Below are positions 35,595 to 46,434 of a stretch of 64,000 nt of DNA, in pieces. The stretch comes from Planococcus citreus. Its GTDB lineage: Bacteria > Bacillota > Bacilli > Bacillales_A > Planococcaceae. Where the stretch lies: assembly GCF_003664125.1 (NCBI RefSeq), contig NZ_RCCP01000002.1, positions 310,001-374,000 of the forward strand, written 5' to 3'. The translations under genes and the position numbers were made by a program. A model generated the notes under the pieces. That model did not search any database. It was not told where the DNA came from and was given only the letters and a program-made list of their open reading frames with translations. Positions within the stretch are counted from its first letter, which is position 1, and each line of letters begins with the position of its first letter.

Positions 35595-36977
35595 TTATAC
35601 AGTATAGCCTGGATTTTCTTGTCCTTGCAGTGCTTCTTGCTGCTTTTCAAGGCGTGCACGCTCCGCTTTTTGGCGCGTCGCAAGCGCTTGTTTTTCACGC
35701 TGTTCTTCGACTTCATCTTCAATGCCGAAAATCTGCATGAACAATTCAAGCTGTTCGCGTGATTTCTTGGCCGTACCCATTTCCTTGGCCTGCAAAATCG
35801 GCTCTTTCAATAATTGGTTGATGATCGATTTCGTGTGCTTGTTGAGGATCTTCTTCTCACGATCCGTCAAATCCGGCATTTTGTTCTCGATGCTTTCCAT
35901 CGTTTCCGCCTGGATGCCGAGCGCTTTTTCACGCAGTGCGGAAATGACCGGAACGACGCCGAGCGTGCCAAGCCAGTCATTGAACTGCTCTGCTTCTTGC
36001 TCGATCATGCCGGTGATTTGTTTCGCCGCACGTTCACGTTCAGCGAGGTTCGCTTCGACGATGCCTTGCATATCATCAATATCATATAGGAAGACGTTCT
36101 GAAGATCGCCGATGCGCGGATCCATATCGCGCGGTACCGCGATATCGACCATGAACAACGGCTTGCCTTTTCTCAGCTTCTCGACAAACTGCATCAATTC
36201 GAGGTCGATGACAAAATCAGTCGAGCCAGTAGAAGAAATCAGGATGTCCGCTTCCAGTAAGGCGCATTGCAATTGATTCAAAGGTTTCGCCGTGCCGCCG
36301 AATTTACCGGCGAGCACTTCCGCTTTCTCGAATGTGCGGTTGATGACCGTGATGCGATCCGCCCCGCTTCCTTGCAGGTTCTTGATGGCGAGTTCGCCCA
36401 TTTTCCCTGCCCCGAGAATGACGACATGCTTGTTCTTCAACGAACCGAAGATTTTCTTGCCAAGCTCGACCGCTGCGTAAGAAACCGATACGGCATTCTC
36501 GCCGATCGCTGTTTCGTTATGCGCACGTTTCGCCAGCGTCACCGCTTGCTTGAACAATTGATTGAAGACAGTTCCCGTCGTGCCGATTTCCTGGCCTGCG
36601 AGGAAACTCGATTTCACTTGGCCGAGAATCTGCGTTTCACCAAGGACCATCGAATCGATTCCGGCAGTGACACGGAACAAATGATCAATTGCTTCGTCCT
36701 GTTCATGAAGGAATAAATACTGGGAGAACTGCTCCATCGGAATGTCGAAATAGGAAGCCAAAAATTGCTTCACGTAAAAACGGCCGGTATGCAGTTGGTC
36801 CACGACGGCATAGATCTCCGTCCGGTTGCATGTCGATACGATGACGTTCTCCAATATGCTTTTTTGTTGTTGCAGGGCTTGCATCGCTTGCGGAAGCTCG
36901 CTTTCGATGAACGACAGCTTCTCACGGATCGATACAGGCGCTGAACGGTAGTTGACCCCGACTACGAGTGTATGCAT
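35595..36977 (-). CDS. hemA: Glutamyl-tRNA reductase
   Basis: First committed enzyme of the C5 haem pathway: reduces glutamyl-tRNA to glutamate-1-semialdehyde with NADPH. 460 residues. The catalytic cysteine is in [10 protein letters not shown] (about Cys-50); ETQILGQVK, the Rossmann GAGKMGELA and the dimerisation helix follow. The C-terminal 30 residues are a charged tail. The N-terminus [15 protein letters not shown] is family-typical, including the region targeted for haem-dependent turnover. First gene of hemAXCDBL; a PerR-box-like site lies upstream. Confidence 0.97.
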   Translation of the reverse strand: MHTLVVGVNYRSAPVSIREKLSFIESELPQAMQALQQQKSILENVIVSTCNRTEIYAVVDQLHTGRFYVKQFLASYFDIPMEQFSQYLFLHEQDEAIDHLFRVTAGIDSMVLGETQILGQVKSSFLAGQEIGTTGTVFNQLFKQAVTLAKRAHNETAIGENAVSVSYAAVELGKKIFGSLKNKHVVILGAGKMGELAIKNLQGSGADRITVINRTFEKAEVLAGKFGGTAKPLNQLQCALLEADILISSTGSTDFVIDLELMQFVEKLRKGKPLFMVDIAVPRDMDPRIGDLQNVFLYDIDDMQGIVEANLAERERAAKQITGMIEQEAEQFNDWLGTLGVVPVISALREKALGIQAETMESIENKMPDLTDREKKILNKHTKSIINQLLKEPILQAKEMGTAKKSREQLELFMQIFGIEDEVEEQREKQALATRQKAERARLEKQQEALQGQENPGYTV

Positions 36978-37018
36978 GGGCTTAAAACACCTTTCGCGTT
37001 CAATATTTCATTTCCCTA

Positions 37019-37027
37019 AGTATACCA
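37019..37027 (-). promoter_or_regulatory. Candidate extended -10 promoter for hemA
   Basis: TGGTATACT on the minus strand, about 43 bases before the hemA start. No clear -35. It may be a second promoter in addition to one at the PerR-box site 100 bases further up. Confidence 0.4.
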
Positions 37028-37125
37028 CTTTTCCATCAGATTATGCCTGCGATTTTGTGAACAAGGCATGAACCTGCTTGAACTTTGCTTTATCGTACAA
37101 GGGTTTCCGCTGTGGAAACTCCACT

Positions 37126-37140
37126 TTATAATCATTCTAA
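37126..37140. promoter_or_regulatory. PerR-box-like operator upstream of hemA
   Basis: TTATAATCATTCTAA matches the PerR consensus TTATAATNATTATAA at 14 of 15 positions, with one mismatch. In B. subtilis the hemAXCDBL operon belongs to the PerR regulon. On the minus strand TTGTAA lies 18 bases before GATTAT inside the box, so repression by occlusion is plausible. Confidence 0.65.
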
Positions 37141-37304
37141 ACTTAACCTAATTACAATTCTAGCAAAGCGATTATGGTGTCACAAGTATAACGCTTGTAG
37201 TCGGAATTAACTGTGAACTTATGCACAATGAATGGTGATTTTCATGGTGTTGAATCGGGAAAAAGTTATGTGAGTTACAGAATTTGAATAGGAAATGTAT
37301 GCGG

Positions 37305-37432
37305 TGGAGATTTCGCTTCAAGGGGACGCTTTCTGAGGGGGCCGGCTTCAGCCGCTTCCCTCGCTAGCGCTCAGTCCAGGGTCTTCAGCTCGTCCTGATC
37401 CCTCCAGAGTCGCCCCTTTGCGCTTCATCTCT
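37305..37432 (-). repeat. Intergenic repeat, family A, copy 4 (inverted)
   Basis: Begins ggagatttcgcttcaagggg and ends cgcccctttgcgcttcatct. Reverse-complemented, it aligns with copy 3 over its whole length (ggagcg, gaccctg, gaagcggct, cctc, aaagcg). Inside, ggctgaagcc can form a stem. Confidence 0.75.
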
Positions 37433-37529
37433 AGTTTTAGATAGGAAATATAATTCGTCATACACTGAAGCAAGCGTGAAAAACTTTAATCGTCTCCATA
37501 AATTCAAATTGAACAGCGCACGGAACTTC

Positions 37530-37935
37530 TCTGCAATATCAAGTTTAGCTAAGCGTCGCCAAGAGCGGATAAAAACAATTAACAGTGACACTTCTTCGCA
37601 TCCAACATCCAATGAAATCTAAAAGCCGAACCGCGCATACGGGCGAGCCGGAGCGATAAGACAAGTGTTCTTCTTGGCTTATTGCAGGAGGCCAGCCCCA
37701 AGCGGGAGGCGACTACTCAGAGATGCAGGCAATAATGAACAATTCATGTCACTATCAATTTCAGCTAAGCATCCTCAACAGCGGATGAAGTCAATCAACA
37801 GTGATACATCCTCGCACACAATATCCAGTGAAATTTAAGAGCCGAACCGCGTACAAGGGCGAGCCGGAGCAATAAGACAAGTGTTCTTCTTGGCTTATTG
37901 AGGGAGGCATGCCCAAAGTGGGAGGCGACTACTTT
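37530..37935 (-). repeat. Tandem pair of intergenic repeat family B (period about 216 bp, inverted)
   Basis: Two copies: anchor gccgaaccgcg at 37625 and 37841, also gataagacaagtgttcttct and agctaagc repeated 215-216 bases apart, each unit ending gggaggcgactact. On the minus strand this reads cgcctccc, agaacacttgtcttat and cggctcg, the same blocks as in 490-958. Confidence 0.8.
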
Positions 37936-38022
37936 ATGAAGAAATAACCGACGAGCCATTCATCTCGCTTACTTGTATAATTATCTGGTTCATATATTTC
38001 AGCTGATCACTATTTACAAAAC

Positions 38023-38066
38023 AAAAAACAGGACCCGGAAAATCAATAATTTTCCGGGTCCTGTTT
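38023..38066 (-). terminator. Terminator of the lon-engB operon
   Basis: Very strong stem aaacaggacccggaaaat with its complement attttccgggtcctgttt around a 5-base loop. 35 bases past the engB stop on the minus strand. Confidence 0.9.
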
Positions 38067-38100
38067 AATTGAAAGCCAGTCAGGCGAATTGCCTGTTTGC

Positions 38101-38682
38101 TTACATGCGTTTTTCGATTTCCTGCCAGGCGGCTTCTTGGCCGAGCCCAGTTTCGGAAGAAAAGACGATTAATGGATCGCCTTTCTCCATATCAAGTCCT
38201 TCACGGACGATTTTCTTATGCTTGTCCCATTTGCCTTTCGGGATCTTGTCGGCTTTCGTCGCGATGATGATACACGGGATACCGTAATGTTTCATGAAAT
38301 CATACATCATCTGGTCATCTTTGCTCGGCGGATGACGAAGGTCGACGATTTGGACCACTGCACGCAATTGCTCGCGGCTTGTAATATACGTCTCGATCAT
38401 CTTGCCCCATGCTTCACGTTCGCTTTTGGATACTTTTGCATACCCGTATCCCGGAACGTCGACAAAAAACAAGTCTTCTTCAATCTTGTAAAAGTTCAAA
38501 GTTTGCGTTTTGCCGGGCTTGGACGAAATACGCGCCATGCTTTTGCGGCCGATCAGTTTATTAATAAAAGACGATTTCCCGACATTCGAGCGTCCGGCGA
38601 GTGCAAACTCGGGAAGCTCGGTTTCGGGGTATTGCGCTGGACGAACCGCGCTAATCACTAGTTCTACGTTATGGACCTTCAT
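38101..38682 (-). CDS. engB: Ribosome-biogenesis GTPase EngB (YsxC)
   Basis: Essential GTPase for assembly of the 50S subunit. 193 residues. G1 GRSNVGKSS (residues 30-38), G3 [11 protein letters not shown], and G4 TKADKIPK are intact. The start overlaps the lon stop by 4 bases, so the two are translationally coupled as in B. subtilis. Confidence 0.96.
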   Translation of the reverse strand: MKVHNVELVISAVRPAQYPETELPEFALAGRSNVGKSSFINKLIGRKSMARISSKPGKTQTLNFYKIEEDLFFVDVPGYGYAKVSKSEREAWGKMIETYITSREQLRAVVQIVDLRHPPSKDDQMMYDFMKHYGIPCIIIATKADKIPKGKWDKHKKIVREGLDMEKGDPLIVFSSETGLGQEAAWQEIEKRM

Positions 38683-41006
38683 TCTTTTACTCCTTCCAGC
38701 GCAATTTCGAGCGCTTGTTCCGCTTGACTGACGAGGTGGAATTCCAATTCTTCACGGATCGTTTCCGGAATATCGTCAAGGTCGCGTTCATTTTCCGCAG
38801 GGACGATGATCGTCTTCAATCCTGCACGGTGGGCGCTCAAAGTTTTTTCTTTCAGCCCGCCAATCGGCAAGACGCGTCCGCGAAGGGTGATTTCCCCTGT
38901 CATGCCGACGTCGCGGCGCACGGGGCGCTTCGTGAGTGCGGAAACAAGCGCTGTCGCAATTGTCACACCGGCGGATGGGCCGTCTTTTGGAACGGCTCCT
39001 TCCGGCACGTGGATATGAATGTCATGAGCTTCTTGGAAATTCGGGTCGATGCCAAGCGATTCCGCCTGTGCCCGGACAAACGATAACGCCGTCTGTGCCG
39101 ACTCTTTCATGACGTCGCCTAATTTACCGGTCAATTGCAGCTTGCCTTTGCCTGCAGATAGCGACACTTCGATCTGTAAAGTGTCTCCGCCAACAGCAGT
39201 ATAAGCGAGGCCAGTCGCAACGCCCACTTGGTTTTCACTTTCAGCCACGCCATAGCGGAATTTCTTCTTGCCAAGATAGCTCTCGACTTCTTCCGCGCCG
39301 ACTGTCACCTGTTCTTTTTCTTTTGAAACGATTTGCTTGGTTACTTTCCGGCAGACAGAAGCGATTTGGCGTTCCAGACCGCGCACGCCGGCTTCCCGCG
39401 TGTAATAGCGGATCATGGAAACGAATGCGTCTTCTTGGAAATCCAATTGCTCCGGCGTCAAGCCGTGCTCTTTCAATTGTTTCGGCGCCAAATGGTTTTT
39501 GGCGATCAATTTCTTCTCAAGTTCTGTATAGCCTGCAATCGAAATGACTTCCATGCGGTCGCGCAGCGGCCCTGGAATCGATCCGAGGTCATTGGCAGTC
39601 GCGATGAACAGCACATTCGATAGATCATAGCTTTCTTCGATGTAATGGTCGCTGAAGGAATTGTTTTGTTCAGGGTCCAATACTTCAAGCATCGCTGACG
39701 ACGGGTCGCCGCGGAAGTCGTTGGACATTTTATCGATTTCATCAAGCAGGAATACCGGATTGACAGTGCCTGCTTTTTTCATTCCTTGAATGATGCGCCC
39801 AGGCATTGCGCCGACATACGTGCGGCGGTGGCCGCGGATCTCGGACTCATCGCGCACGCCGCCGAGCGAGATGCGGACAAAATTGCGGTCAAGCGAATCG
39901 GCGATCGAACGGGCAAGAGATGTCTTCCCGACGCCCGGAGGCCCGACAAGGCAAAGAATCGGCCCGCGCAGCGACTTGGTCATCTGCTGGACAGCCAAAT
40001 ATTCAAGCACGCGTTCTTTTACCGTTTCAAGGCCGTCGTGGTCGCGGTTCAACACTTCTTCCGCGTAATTGATATCGAGGCGGTCTTCAGTCGTTTCAGA
40101 CCAAGGAATCGTCACAAGCCATTCGATGTAATTGCGGATGATGCCGCTTTCCGCCGCAGCTGAAGGCAATTTCTCATAACGGTCCAACTCTTTCAACGCC
40201 GTCTTCTCGGTCGATTCCGGCATGCCGGCTTCTTCGATGCGTTTTTTCAAGTCGGCCACTTCTGCGCCTTTGCCGTCCTTGTCACCAAGTTCGGTTTGGA
40301 TCGCTTTCATCTGTTCGCGAAGATAAAACTCTTTTTGCGTTTGCTCCATCGCTTTTTTCACACGGTCGTTGATGCGTTTTTCGATATCGGCCACTTCCTG
40401 CTCGTTATGCAGGCGGCTGATCAAGAGTTCAAGGCGTTTCGTGATATCGAAAGTTTCAAGCACTTCCTGCTTCCCTTGCAATTTCAGCGATAGATGGGAA
40501 GCAATCATGTCCGCCAAACGGCCAGGTTCTTCGATATCTGCCACTGTATTGAAAGTTTCGGTCGTCACTTTTTTCGAGCCTTTGCCGAAGATTTCAAATT
40601 GCTCCAGCAAAATGCGCATCAACGCATCTTGCTCTGCATCGCGTTCCGGTTCATCCGGGAATGACGTCACTTCCACTTGCGTGAATTTCTCGCCGTCCTC
40701 GTATTGGTTCCACTGGCCGCGTTCAAGGCCTTCCACCAACACGCGGATCGTGCCATTCGGCAATTTCAGCATTTGTTTTACATAAGCCAATGTGCCGATT
40801 TTATGCAAATCGTCTTTATCTGGCTGTTCTACTGCCATATCTTTCTGGGTCGCCAAAAAGACGATCTGGTCATCCATCATCGCTTGCTCAAGCGCTGCTA
40901 CTGAACGCTCCCGGCCGACATCAATATGCAAGACCATCGACGGGAAGACGAGCAGTCCGCGAAGCGGCAAGAGCGGGACTTGTTTTGTCACTTTTTTCTT
41001 CGCCAT
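38679..41006 (-). CDS. lon: ATP-dependent protease Lon
   Basis: Hexameric AAA+ serine protease of quality control. 775 residues from the ATG at 41006 ([17 protein letters not shown]), with GGAGGTG 9 bases upstream. N-terminal substrate domain, Walker [12 protein letters not shown], Walker [10 protein letters not shown], and a catalytic Ser-Lys dyad in PKDGPSAG (Ser about 677) and [13 protein letters not shown]. It is followed by engB. The sporulation-specific paralogue lonB, which separates clpX and lon in B. subtilis, is missing. Confidence 0.97.
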   Translation of the reverse strand: MAKKKVTKQVPLLPLRGLLVFPSMVLHIDVGRERSVAALEQAMMDDQIVFLATQKDMAVEQPDKDDLHKIGTLAYVKQMLKLPNGTIRVLVEGLERGQWNQYEDGEKFTQVEVTSFPDEPERDAEQDALMRILLEQFEIFGKGSKKVTTETFNTVADIEEPGRLADMIASHLSLKLQGKQEVLETFDITKRLELLISRLHNEQEVADIEKRINDRVKKAMEQTQKEFYLREQMKAIQTELGDKDGKGAEVADLKKRIEEAGMPESTEKTALKELDRYEKLPSAAAESGIIRNYIEWLVTIPWSETTEDRLDINYAEEVLNRDHDGLETVKERVLEYLAVQQMTKSLRGPILCLVGPPGVGKTSLARSIADSLDRNFVRISLGGVRDESEIRGHRRTYVGAMPGRIIQGMKKAGTVNPVFLLDEIDKMSNDFRGDPSSAMLEVLDPEQNNSFSDHYIEESYDLSNVLFIATANDLGSIPGPLRDRMEVISIAGYTELEKKLIAKNHLAPKQLKEHGLTPEQLDFQEDAFVSMIRYYTREAGVRGLERQIASVCRKVTKQIVSKEKEQVTVGAEEVESYLGKKKFRYGVAESENQVGVATGLAYTAVGGDTLQIEVSLSAGKGKLQLTGKLGDVMKESAQTALSFVRAQAESLGIDPNFQEAHDIHIHVPEGAVPKDGPSAGVTIATALVSALTKRPVRRDVGMTGEITLRGRVLPIGGLKEKTLSAHRAGLKTIIVPAENERDLDDIPETIREELEFHLVSQAEQALEIALEGVKE

Positions 41007-41085
41007 AACTAAGTGCACCTCCGTCATTTCTCTTTCTCTCTGTCAGTCTGCTCCAATTATCTCGAAGACTGTTGTTTTTTCGTGG

Positions 41086-41136
41086 AAAAAGGGCTGACCC
41101 CCATACGCGCGGATGTGCACGATTCAGAGTCAGCCC
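41086..41136 (-). terminator. Terminator of clpX
   Basis: Stem gggctgac/gtcagccc with an extended loop, then a T run on the minus strand. 32 bases past the clpX stop; lon follows 80 bases further on. Confidence 0.75.
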
Positions 41137-41168
41137 GTATCATCCTATTCTTGTGCATCAGCCAAACT

Positions 41169-42440
41169 TTAAGCGGATGTTTTTTCGTTATTACCGTTAT
41201 CGAACTCAGTGCCGTCTTCCAGCATCAATTTCGGCTGGGAATTCTCGGTCACTGTTTCTTTTGTGATGATGCATTCGACGATATCTTCGCGGGATGGCAA
41301 ATCATACATCACATCAAGCATGATGTTCTCGATGATTGAGCGCAATCCGCGTGCGCCTGTTTTCCGCTCGATTGCGAGGCGTGAAATTTCGATCAGCGCG
41401 TCGTGTTCGAATGTCAATGTGACGCCATCAAGCTCCATCATCTTCTGGTATTGCTTGATAAGTGCGTTTTTCGGCTCTGTCAGAATCTGCACAAGTGCAT
41501 TTTCGTCCAATTGCTCAAGGCTTGCGAGCACTGGCAGACGGCCGATAAATTCAGGGATCAAGCCGAATTTCAACAAGTCCTCTGGAATTAATTGGCTAAG
41601 AAGGGATTTTTCGTCCATTTCTTCTTTGTTCGGATCTGCACCGAAGCCGATGATTTTATTTCCGAGACGGCGTTTGATGATTTGGTCAACGCCGTCAAAC
41701 GCGCCGCCTACGATGAACAAGACGTTCGTCGTATCGATTTGGATGAATTCCTGATGAGGATGCTTGCGCCCGCCTTGTGGGGGAACGCTCGCTGTCGTGC
41801 CTTCCAGGATTTTCAATAAAGCTTGTTGTACGCCTTCACCGGAAACGTCGCGTGTAATCGACGGGTTCTCGGATTTGCGCGCCACTTTATCGATTTCATC
41901 GATATAAATGATACCTTTTTCTGCACGGTCCACATCGTAGTCTGCCGCTTGGATCAATTTGAGCAAGATGTTCTCGACATCTTCCCCGACATACCCAGCT
42001 TCAGTAAGCGATGTTGCATCCGCAATTGCAAACGGCACATTCAGGATGCGCGCGAGTGTTTGCGCAAGCAAAGTTTTCCCGCTCCCTGTTGGCCCGATCA
42101 AGACGATATTCGATTTCGAAAGTTCGACATCGTCGATCTTGCTTTGGGAATTGACGCGTTTGTAATGGTTGTAAACCGCTACTGCCAAGGATTTTTTCGC
42201 CTTGTCTTGGCCAATTACATAACCGCCAAGGATATCCATGATTTCTTTCGGTTTTGGTACTTCCTTGAACTCAGTTTCTTCTTCTGTTCCGAGTTCCTCT
42301 TCTACGATTTCCGTGCAAAGCTCGATGCACTCGTCGCAAATATATACACCTGGCCCTGCGACCAGTTTACGAACTTGTTCCTGCGGCTTACCGCAAAACG
42401 AACATTTCAAATGCTCTTTTTCATCATTGAATTTGAACAA
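41169..42440 (-). CDS. clpX: ATP-dependent Clp protease unfoldase ClpX
   Basis: AAA+ unfoldase that feeds ClpP. 423 residues if started at TTG 42440 ([13 protein letters not shown], matching Bacillus ClpX) with AGGGGTG upstream; the GTG three codons earlier lies on the ribosome binding site. The zinc-binding cysteines are at residues 13, 16, 35 and 38, Walker A GPTGSGKT at 116-123 and Walker B YIDEIDKV. An IGF-type ClpP loop reads IIGFGAD. Confidence 0.97.
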   Translation of the reverse strand: MFKFNDEKEHLKCSFCGKPQEQVRKLVAGPGVYICDECIELCTEIVEEELGTEEETEFKEVPKPKEIMDILGGYVIGQDKAKKSLAVAVYNHYKRVNSQSKIDDVELSKSNIVLIGPTGSGKTLLAQTLARILNVPFAIADATSLTEAGYVGEDVENILLKLIQAADYDVDRAEKGIIYIDEIDKVARKSENPSITRDVSGEGVQQALLKILEGTTASVPPQGGRKHPHQEFIQIDTTNVLFIVGGAFDGVDQIIKRRLGNKIIGFGADPNKEEMDEKSLLSQLIPEDLLKFGLIPEFIGRLPVLASLEQLDENALVQILTEPKNALIKQYQKMMELDGVTLTFEHDALIEISRLAIERKTGARGLRSIIENIMLDVMYDLPSREDIVECIITKETVTENSQPKLMLEDGTEFDNGNNEKTSA

Positions 42441-42484
42441 TTTAGTCACCCCTATTCAAGCCATTATGTTACAAGATTATTTTG

Positions 42485-42513
42485 ATTGTATCAACTAATT
42501 AGAACTATGCCAA
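42485..42513 (-). promoter_or_regulatory. Probable sigma-A promoter of clpX
   Basis: TTGGCA (42508-42513), a 17-base spacer and TACAAT (42485-42490), 45 bases from the start. Confidence 0.6.
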
Positions 42514-42563
42514 AGAAACAGCCTTTATATGTAGGAACTTGAATTTGTTTGCCATTATGTATA

Positions 42564-42592
42564 GAAAACAAGGTGCGGTTGCCGCACCTTGT
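42564..42592 (-). terminator. Terminator of tig
   Basis: Perfect stem caaggtgcgg/ccgcaccttg with a 3-base loop and a T run on the minus strand. Confidence 0.9.
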
Positions 42593-42612
42593 CCTATTAA
42601 GAATCTTATGTG

Positions 42613-43914
42613 TTATTCTGCAGCTTTAGCGTCAGTAACTTTAGCGTTCTCCACTAGGAACTCAACCGTGTTCTGCATACGGATGTCGTTTTCTAGCATT
42701 TCAGTGCCGCCTAGAGCTGTTTTGATTTGTTCAGCGTCCATGTTGAATTGGCCAGCCATTTTCTCAAGTTCTTTGTCGATGTCTTCAGAAGTGACTTCCA
42801 TGTTTTCTGCTTTCGCGATTGCTTCAAGCGTCAATGATACGCGTACGCGTGTTTCAGCATCAGCCTTCATTTGCTCGCGAAGAGCGTCTTCGTCTTGGCC
42901 TGAGAACTGGAAGTACAATTCCTTGTTCATGCCTTGCTGGCTTAGGCGTTGTTCGAAGTCTTGCATCATGCGGTCGATTTCAGAATCGATCATCGCTTGC
43001 GGGATTTCAACTGTAGCGTTTTCTGCCGCTTTTTGTACAAGCTGATCGCGCATTTGTGTTTCAGAAGCGTTGTCTTTCTCCGCTTTCAAGTTTTCTTTCA
43101 TTTTCGTGCGAAGTGCGTCAAGGCTTTCTACTTCTTCGTCAAGTTCTTTAGCGAACTCATCGTTCAGTTCAGGAAGTTCTTTCGCTTTCACTTCGTTTAC
43201 CGTCACTTTGAACGTTGCCGATTTTCCAGCAAGCTCTTCAGCGTGGTATTCTTCAGGGAAAGTGACTTCAACGTCTTTTTGTTCGCCCGTTTTAGCGCCG
43301 ATCAATTGCTCTTCGAAGCCTGGGATGAATGAGTTAGAACCGATTTCTAGGGAGTAGTCGTTGCCTGCTCCGCCTTCAAACGCTTCTCCGTCTACGAATC
43401 CTTCGAAGTCGATGACAGCTGTGTCGCCGTTTTCAACTTGTCCGTCTTCTTTGACAGTCAATTCAGCCATGCGTTCTTGGCTTTCTTTCAATTGCTCTTC
43501 GATTTCCTCATCCGTCACGTTCGTGTCTTCTTTGGAAACTTCAAGGCCTTTGTATTCGCCGAGTTCTACTTCAGGTTTCACTGTTACTTTAGCAGTGAAT
43601 ACCAACGGCTCGTTCTTTTCCAATTTTTCAATGTCGATTTCAGGGCGGTCAACCGGGTTGATGCCTGCTTCTTCGACTGCGTTCGCGTAAGCGTCAGGCA
43701 GGATGAAATCAAGTGCATCCTGGTAAAGAGATTCTACACCGAAACGTTTTTCGAACATTTGGCGTGGCATTTTCCCTTTGCGGAATCCTGGTACGTTAAT
43801 TTCTTTAACGACTTTTTTGAACGCTTTATCAAGCGCGCCGTTTACTTCTTCAGCCGGCACTTCTACTGTAAGTACTCCGACGTTACCTTCTTGCTTTTCC
43901 CATTTTGCTGACAT
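42613..43914 (-). CDS. tig: Trigger factor (ribosome-associated chaperone)
   Basis: Peptidyl-prolyl isomerase and holdase at the ribosome exit tunnel. 433 residues from the ATG at 43914 ([13 protein letters not shown]), TTGGAGGGC upstream. The ribosome-binding signature GFRKGKMPR is in the N-domain, a PPIase domain ([21 protein letters not shown]) is in the middle, and a helical C-domain follows. Upstream of clpX as in Bacillus. Confidence 0.97.
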   Translation of the reverse strand: MSAKWEKQEGNVGVLTVEVPAEEVNGALDKAFKKVVKEINVPGFRKGKMPRQMFEKRFGVESLYQDALDFILPDAYANAVEEAGINPVDRPEIDIEKLEKNEPLVFTAKVTVKPEVELGEYKGLEVSKEDTNVTDEEIEEQLKESQERMAELTVKEDGQVENGDTAVIDFEGFVDGEAFEGGAGNDYSLEIGSNSFIPGFEEQLIGAKTGEQKDVEVTFPEEYHAEELAGKSATFKVTVNEVKAKELPELNDEFAKELDEEVESLDALRTKMKENLKAEKDNASETQMRDQLVQKAAENATVEIPQAMIDSEIDRMMQDFEQRLSQQGMNKELYFQFSGQDEDALREQMKADAETRVRVSLTLEAIAKAENMEVTSEDIDKELEKMAGQFNMDAEQIKTALGGTEMLENDIRMQNTVEFLVENAKVTDAKAAE

Positions 43915-43983
43915 GTATAAGCCCTCCAAACAATTTTTTACAAAGTCATGTACGAAATTTGTACGATTTTTGACAACCTCCAC

Positions 43984-44011
43984 ATTATATCACACATACG
44001 AGCAGGTTCAA
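43984..44011 (-). promoter_or_regulatory. Probable promoter of tig
   Basis: TTGAAC (44006-44011), 16-base spacer, and TATAAT (43984-43989) with an extended TGA. The boxes overlap the end of the TPR gene slightly. Confidence 0.65.
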
Positions 44012-44017
44012 CTATTT

Positions 44018-44998
44018 CTAACCATTGCGCAATTCTATGTATGCCTCGGCCTGCATGAGCAATTCCAGCAATTTCGGATCGGCTTTTGCTCCCGCTTCTC
44101 CGCTGAACAAACTATCGAGATACGCGTGGTAGGCTTCGGCAATTTCCGCTTCCTCAAACTCTTCCCAGAAAAACGGATATAGCAGATAAATGTGCCGATC
44201 GACCAACTCCATCGCCATCTGCAGCTTGGCCGGCTCTTTCTCCAAAGACTCTTCCAAACGCTTGCGAATCCCGATTAGACGGGCGTCTTTCAATGGGTCC
44301 GGTAGCTTGTCGATCGCAAGCTCGTTTTTATAATGAAACTTTCCGACATTCACCGTCCCGCTTATCTGTTGTTCACGGAGCATGAGCAGCAGATAGGATT
44401 TCGCCACCCAATCCACTTCCGGATGCTTGATCAATTCAATCAGCTGGTTCCTCATGGCACCATACGCTTCTTTCGGCAATTCAGTCACCCGCTGCTCCTG
44501 TTCGGAAGCGCTAAGCGGCAAAAATTGCTCCAGGCTAAATTGGCCTGTTTCCCGTTTGGCAGAGGCTGCGCTTTCGGCAATGCGTTCATTAAGATCGCGC
44601 AATTGATGGAATTGCTCCAAACGCTCTTTCGGCAGGACGTTTTCCTCGATGAGCACTTCGATCATCTTCTCGGCTTCTTCGAATTCCTTCACTTGCATTA
44701 GAATGCTTATGTATAGTTCCATCGTCTCCAAATAATGGATCGGTCCGATGCGCAGCAATTCCTGCACGACTTCGAGCGCTTCCTCGAATTCCCCCAGCTC
44801 ATATAAGCTGTAGGCATATCCGCCGAGCGCCGCCGCATGGTCTGGCTCGTAGACGAGCACTTGGTACAGTTTATCGCGGGCATCGGCGTATTGTTCATTC
44901 TTTAAACTGGTCATCCCCTCCGATAGCAGCCGAGTGACCGTCGTCGGAAAGACGATGACATTGCCCTTGCGCTTCAAATCCCCAAACTTCTTCCGCAT
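44018..44998 (-). CDS. TPR-repeat protein (YsoA-like)
   Basis: 326 residues from the ATG at 44998, with GAGGTGG just upstream. Tetratricopeptide repeats near the N-terminus: EQYADARDKLYQVLVYEPDHAAALGG, read in parts, then LGEFEEALEVVQELLRIGP and VKEFEEAEKMIEVLIEENV (about residues 30-130). The rest is helical without a motif I know. In B. subtilis a TPR gene (ysoA) precedes tig, so this is probably the orthologue. Function unknown. Confidence 0.75.
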   Translation of the reverse strand: MRKKFGDLKRKGNVIVFPTTVTRLLSEGMTSLKNEQYADARDKLYQVLVYEPDHAAALGGYAYSLYELGEFEEALEVVQELLRIGPIHYLETMELYISILMQVKEFEEAEKMIEVLIEENVLPKERLEQFHQLRDLNERIAESAASAKRETGQFSLEQFLPLSASEQEQRVTELPKEAYGAMRNQLIELIKHPEVDWVAKSYLLLMLREQQISGTVNVGKFHYKNELAIDKLPDPLKDARLIGIRKRLEESLEKEPAKLQMAMELVDRHIYLLYPFFWEEFEEAEIAEAYHAYLDSLFSGEAGAKADPKLLELLMQAEAYIELRNG

Positions 44999-45062
44999 CC
45001 TACCACCTCTTTGTCCATTCATCATACCATAGGGAAATACGCTGTGAAAACGAAAGCCGGCG

Positions 45063-45497
45063 CTATTTTGCGCCAGCCTCTTTGCCGTTCAAAACCAGTT
45101 TATACGCGACGTCCGCTTTTAAGGAATGGGCGACCGGGCAGTATTTCTCCCCGCTCACTTCGATGGCATGCCAGACTTTATCCGCGTCGATGTCCCCTTC
45201 CACGATAAAGGTAACCGTAATCGCCAAAAATTCCTTCGGCGGGTTCCGGCGTTTGTCTCCTTCCGTGACGATTTCGATAGAGCGAACATCTTTCATCCTG
45301 GCACGCAGAATCATCACGACGTCCATGCCGACGCATCCGGCAAGCGAGCCGAGCAGCGCCTGCATCGGAAGCAATCCTTGGTCGTTCCCGACTCCCTGAT
45401 GAGCATCCATCCGCAGCGTGTGGCCGCCTTGTCCAGCAGCCTCAAATACAAAATCCCCTTGCCATTTCGTGCTGAGCTTCAGTTGATCGGTTTCCAT
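45063..45497 (-). CDS. OsmC/Ohr-family protein
   Basis: 144 residues. OsmC-fold proteins reduce organic peroxides through two cysteines; here SLAGCVGMDVV (Cys about 54) and GEKYCPVAHSL (Cys about 118) match the two positions, although many relatives have other roles. The first ATG at 45497 lacks a strong ribosome binding site but has AGGAG 14 bases upstream. Gene is monocistronic-looking. Confidence 0.85.
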   Translation of the reverse strand: METDQLKLSTKWQGDFVFEAAGQGGHTLRMDAHQGVGNDQGLLPMQALLGSLAGCVGMDVVMILRARMKDVRSIEIVTEGDKRRNPPKEFLAITVTFIVEGDIDADKVWHAIEVSGEKYCPVAHSLKADVAYKLVLNGKEAGAK

Positions 45498-45564
45498 CTA
45501 CAACACACTCCTCACAGCTTTTTATCAGTGTATCACTCAGGGCTGCCCTGTTCATCTGTTAAAT

Positions 45565-45598
45565 TAAAAAACTGTCCACGCATCAGCGGGACAGTTTC
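45565..45598 (-). terminator. Terminator after the YdcF-like gene
   Basis: Stem aaactgtcc/ggacagttt with a 10-base loop and T run on the minus strand, immediately after the stop codon. Confidence 0.85.
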
Positions 45599-45599
45599 A

Positions 45600-46196
45600 T
45601 TAAATGACAGCGTGCATCGCGACGTAAGCCATATAGCAAACAACTTCACGTGCGAAGAACGGCGCGATGTTCGAAAAGCCCTTGAATTCGGTCGAAGGCG
45701 TCGGTGAGGAATGGGCATCGATTCCGGCGTGTTCCGCCATAAGCAGTGCACGTTTCATATGTAAGGGATCGCTGACGACGAGAAAGCTCGACAAGCCGTT
45801 TTCATCCGCCAGTTCACCGGCGAAACGGAAATTCTCTTCCGTGATGAGCGATTGGGTTTCGATCAGAATATCTTCTTCAGGGACATGGTTGCGGATCGCG
45901 AAGTCGCGGCTCACGACCGACTCGGCGAAGTCCGCCCCGTCCGTGATACCGCCCGTGAAGATGATTTTCTCGACATAGCCCGCTTCGTATAGATCGATGG
46001 CGTGGCGTATGCGCTGTTCGAGCACCGGTGAAGGCTCCTCGCCGATGACTTTCGTGCCGAGCACGATTGCCGCATCGGCTTGTATCACCTCAGATTCACT
46101 GGCAAATGTCCAAATGCTCGTCGCTGTCGCTGCAATTAAAATCGTTTGTACAAGGGAAAGTATAATCAAAATCCGTTTCCATTTGTTTCTGAACAC
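45600..46196 (-). CDS. YdcF/SanA-like DUF218 protein
   Basis: 198 residues starting at GTG 46196, with AAGGTGG upstream. An N-terminal membrane helix (ILIILSLVQTILIAATATSIW, about 8-28) anchors a DUF218 domain with AAIVLGTKV, KIIFTGGITDGAD, LIETQSLITEENF and VVSDPLHMKRAL, the typical acidic and histidine motifs. Family members are linked to envelope barrier or S-adenosylmethionine binding; no role is known here. Confidence 0.8.
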   Translation of the reverse strand: MFRNKWKRILIILSLVQTILIAATATSIWTFASESEVIQADAAIVLGTKVIGEEPSPVLEQRIRHAIDLYEAGYVEKIIFTGGITDGADFAESVVSRDFAIRNHVPEEDILIETQSLITEENFRFAGELADENGLSSFLVVSDPLHMKRALLMAEHAGIDAHSSPTPSTEFKGFSNIAPFFAREVVCYMAYVAMHAVI

Positions 46197-46317
46197 GTCT
46201 CGTTTCCACCTTTTGGTCTGTTTATTCTCTATCTTTTTCCATTATACGACATACCTCACAAATAAACAGCGAAAAATCAAATGTCCATCATTTCTTCACA
46301 AGCGTTTTTCACAAAAT

Positions 46318-46356
46318 AAAAAACCTTGCTTTCCCGATGGGGGAAAACAAGGTTTT
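46318..46356. terminator. Terminator of tRNA-Arg
   Basis: Stem aaaaccttg/caaggtttt with an inner tttccc/gggaaa pair, directly past the tRNA 3' end on the minus strand. Confidence 0.85.
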
Positions 46357-46360
46357 GAGA

Positions 46361-46434
<74 letters not shown>

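Larger units (their letters stand above)
37141..38022. other. Long intergenic region between hemA and engB
   Basis: Almost 900 bases without a credible gene. It holds an inverted family A element (37305-37432) and a tandem family B pair (37530-37935). The open frame of 75 codons that runs through these repeats has no ribosome binding site and overlaps the repeat itself, so I do not call it. Confidence 0.6.

Noticed and set aside
37385-37612. 75-codon minus-strand frame in the hemA-engB gap
   Set aside because: Runs out of the family A repeat into the family B repeat; no ribosome binding site.
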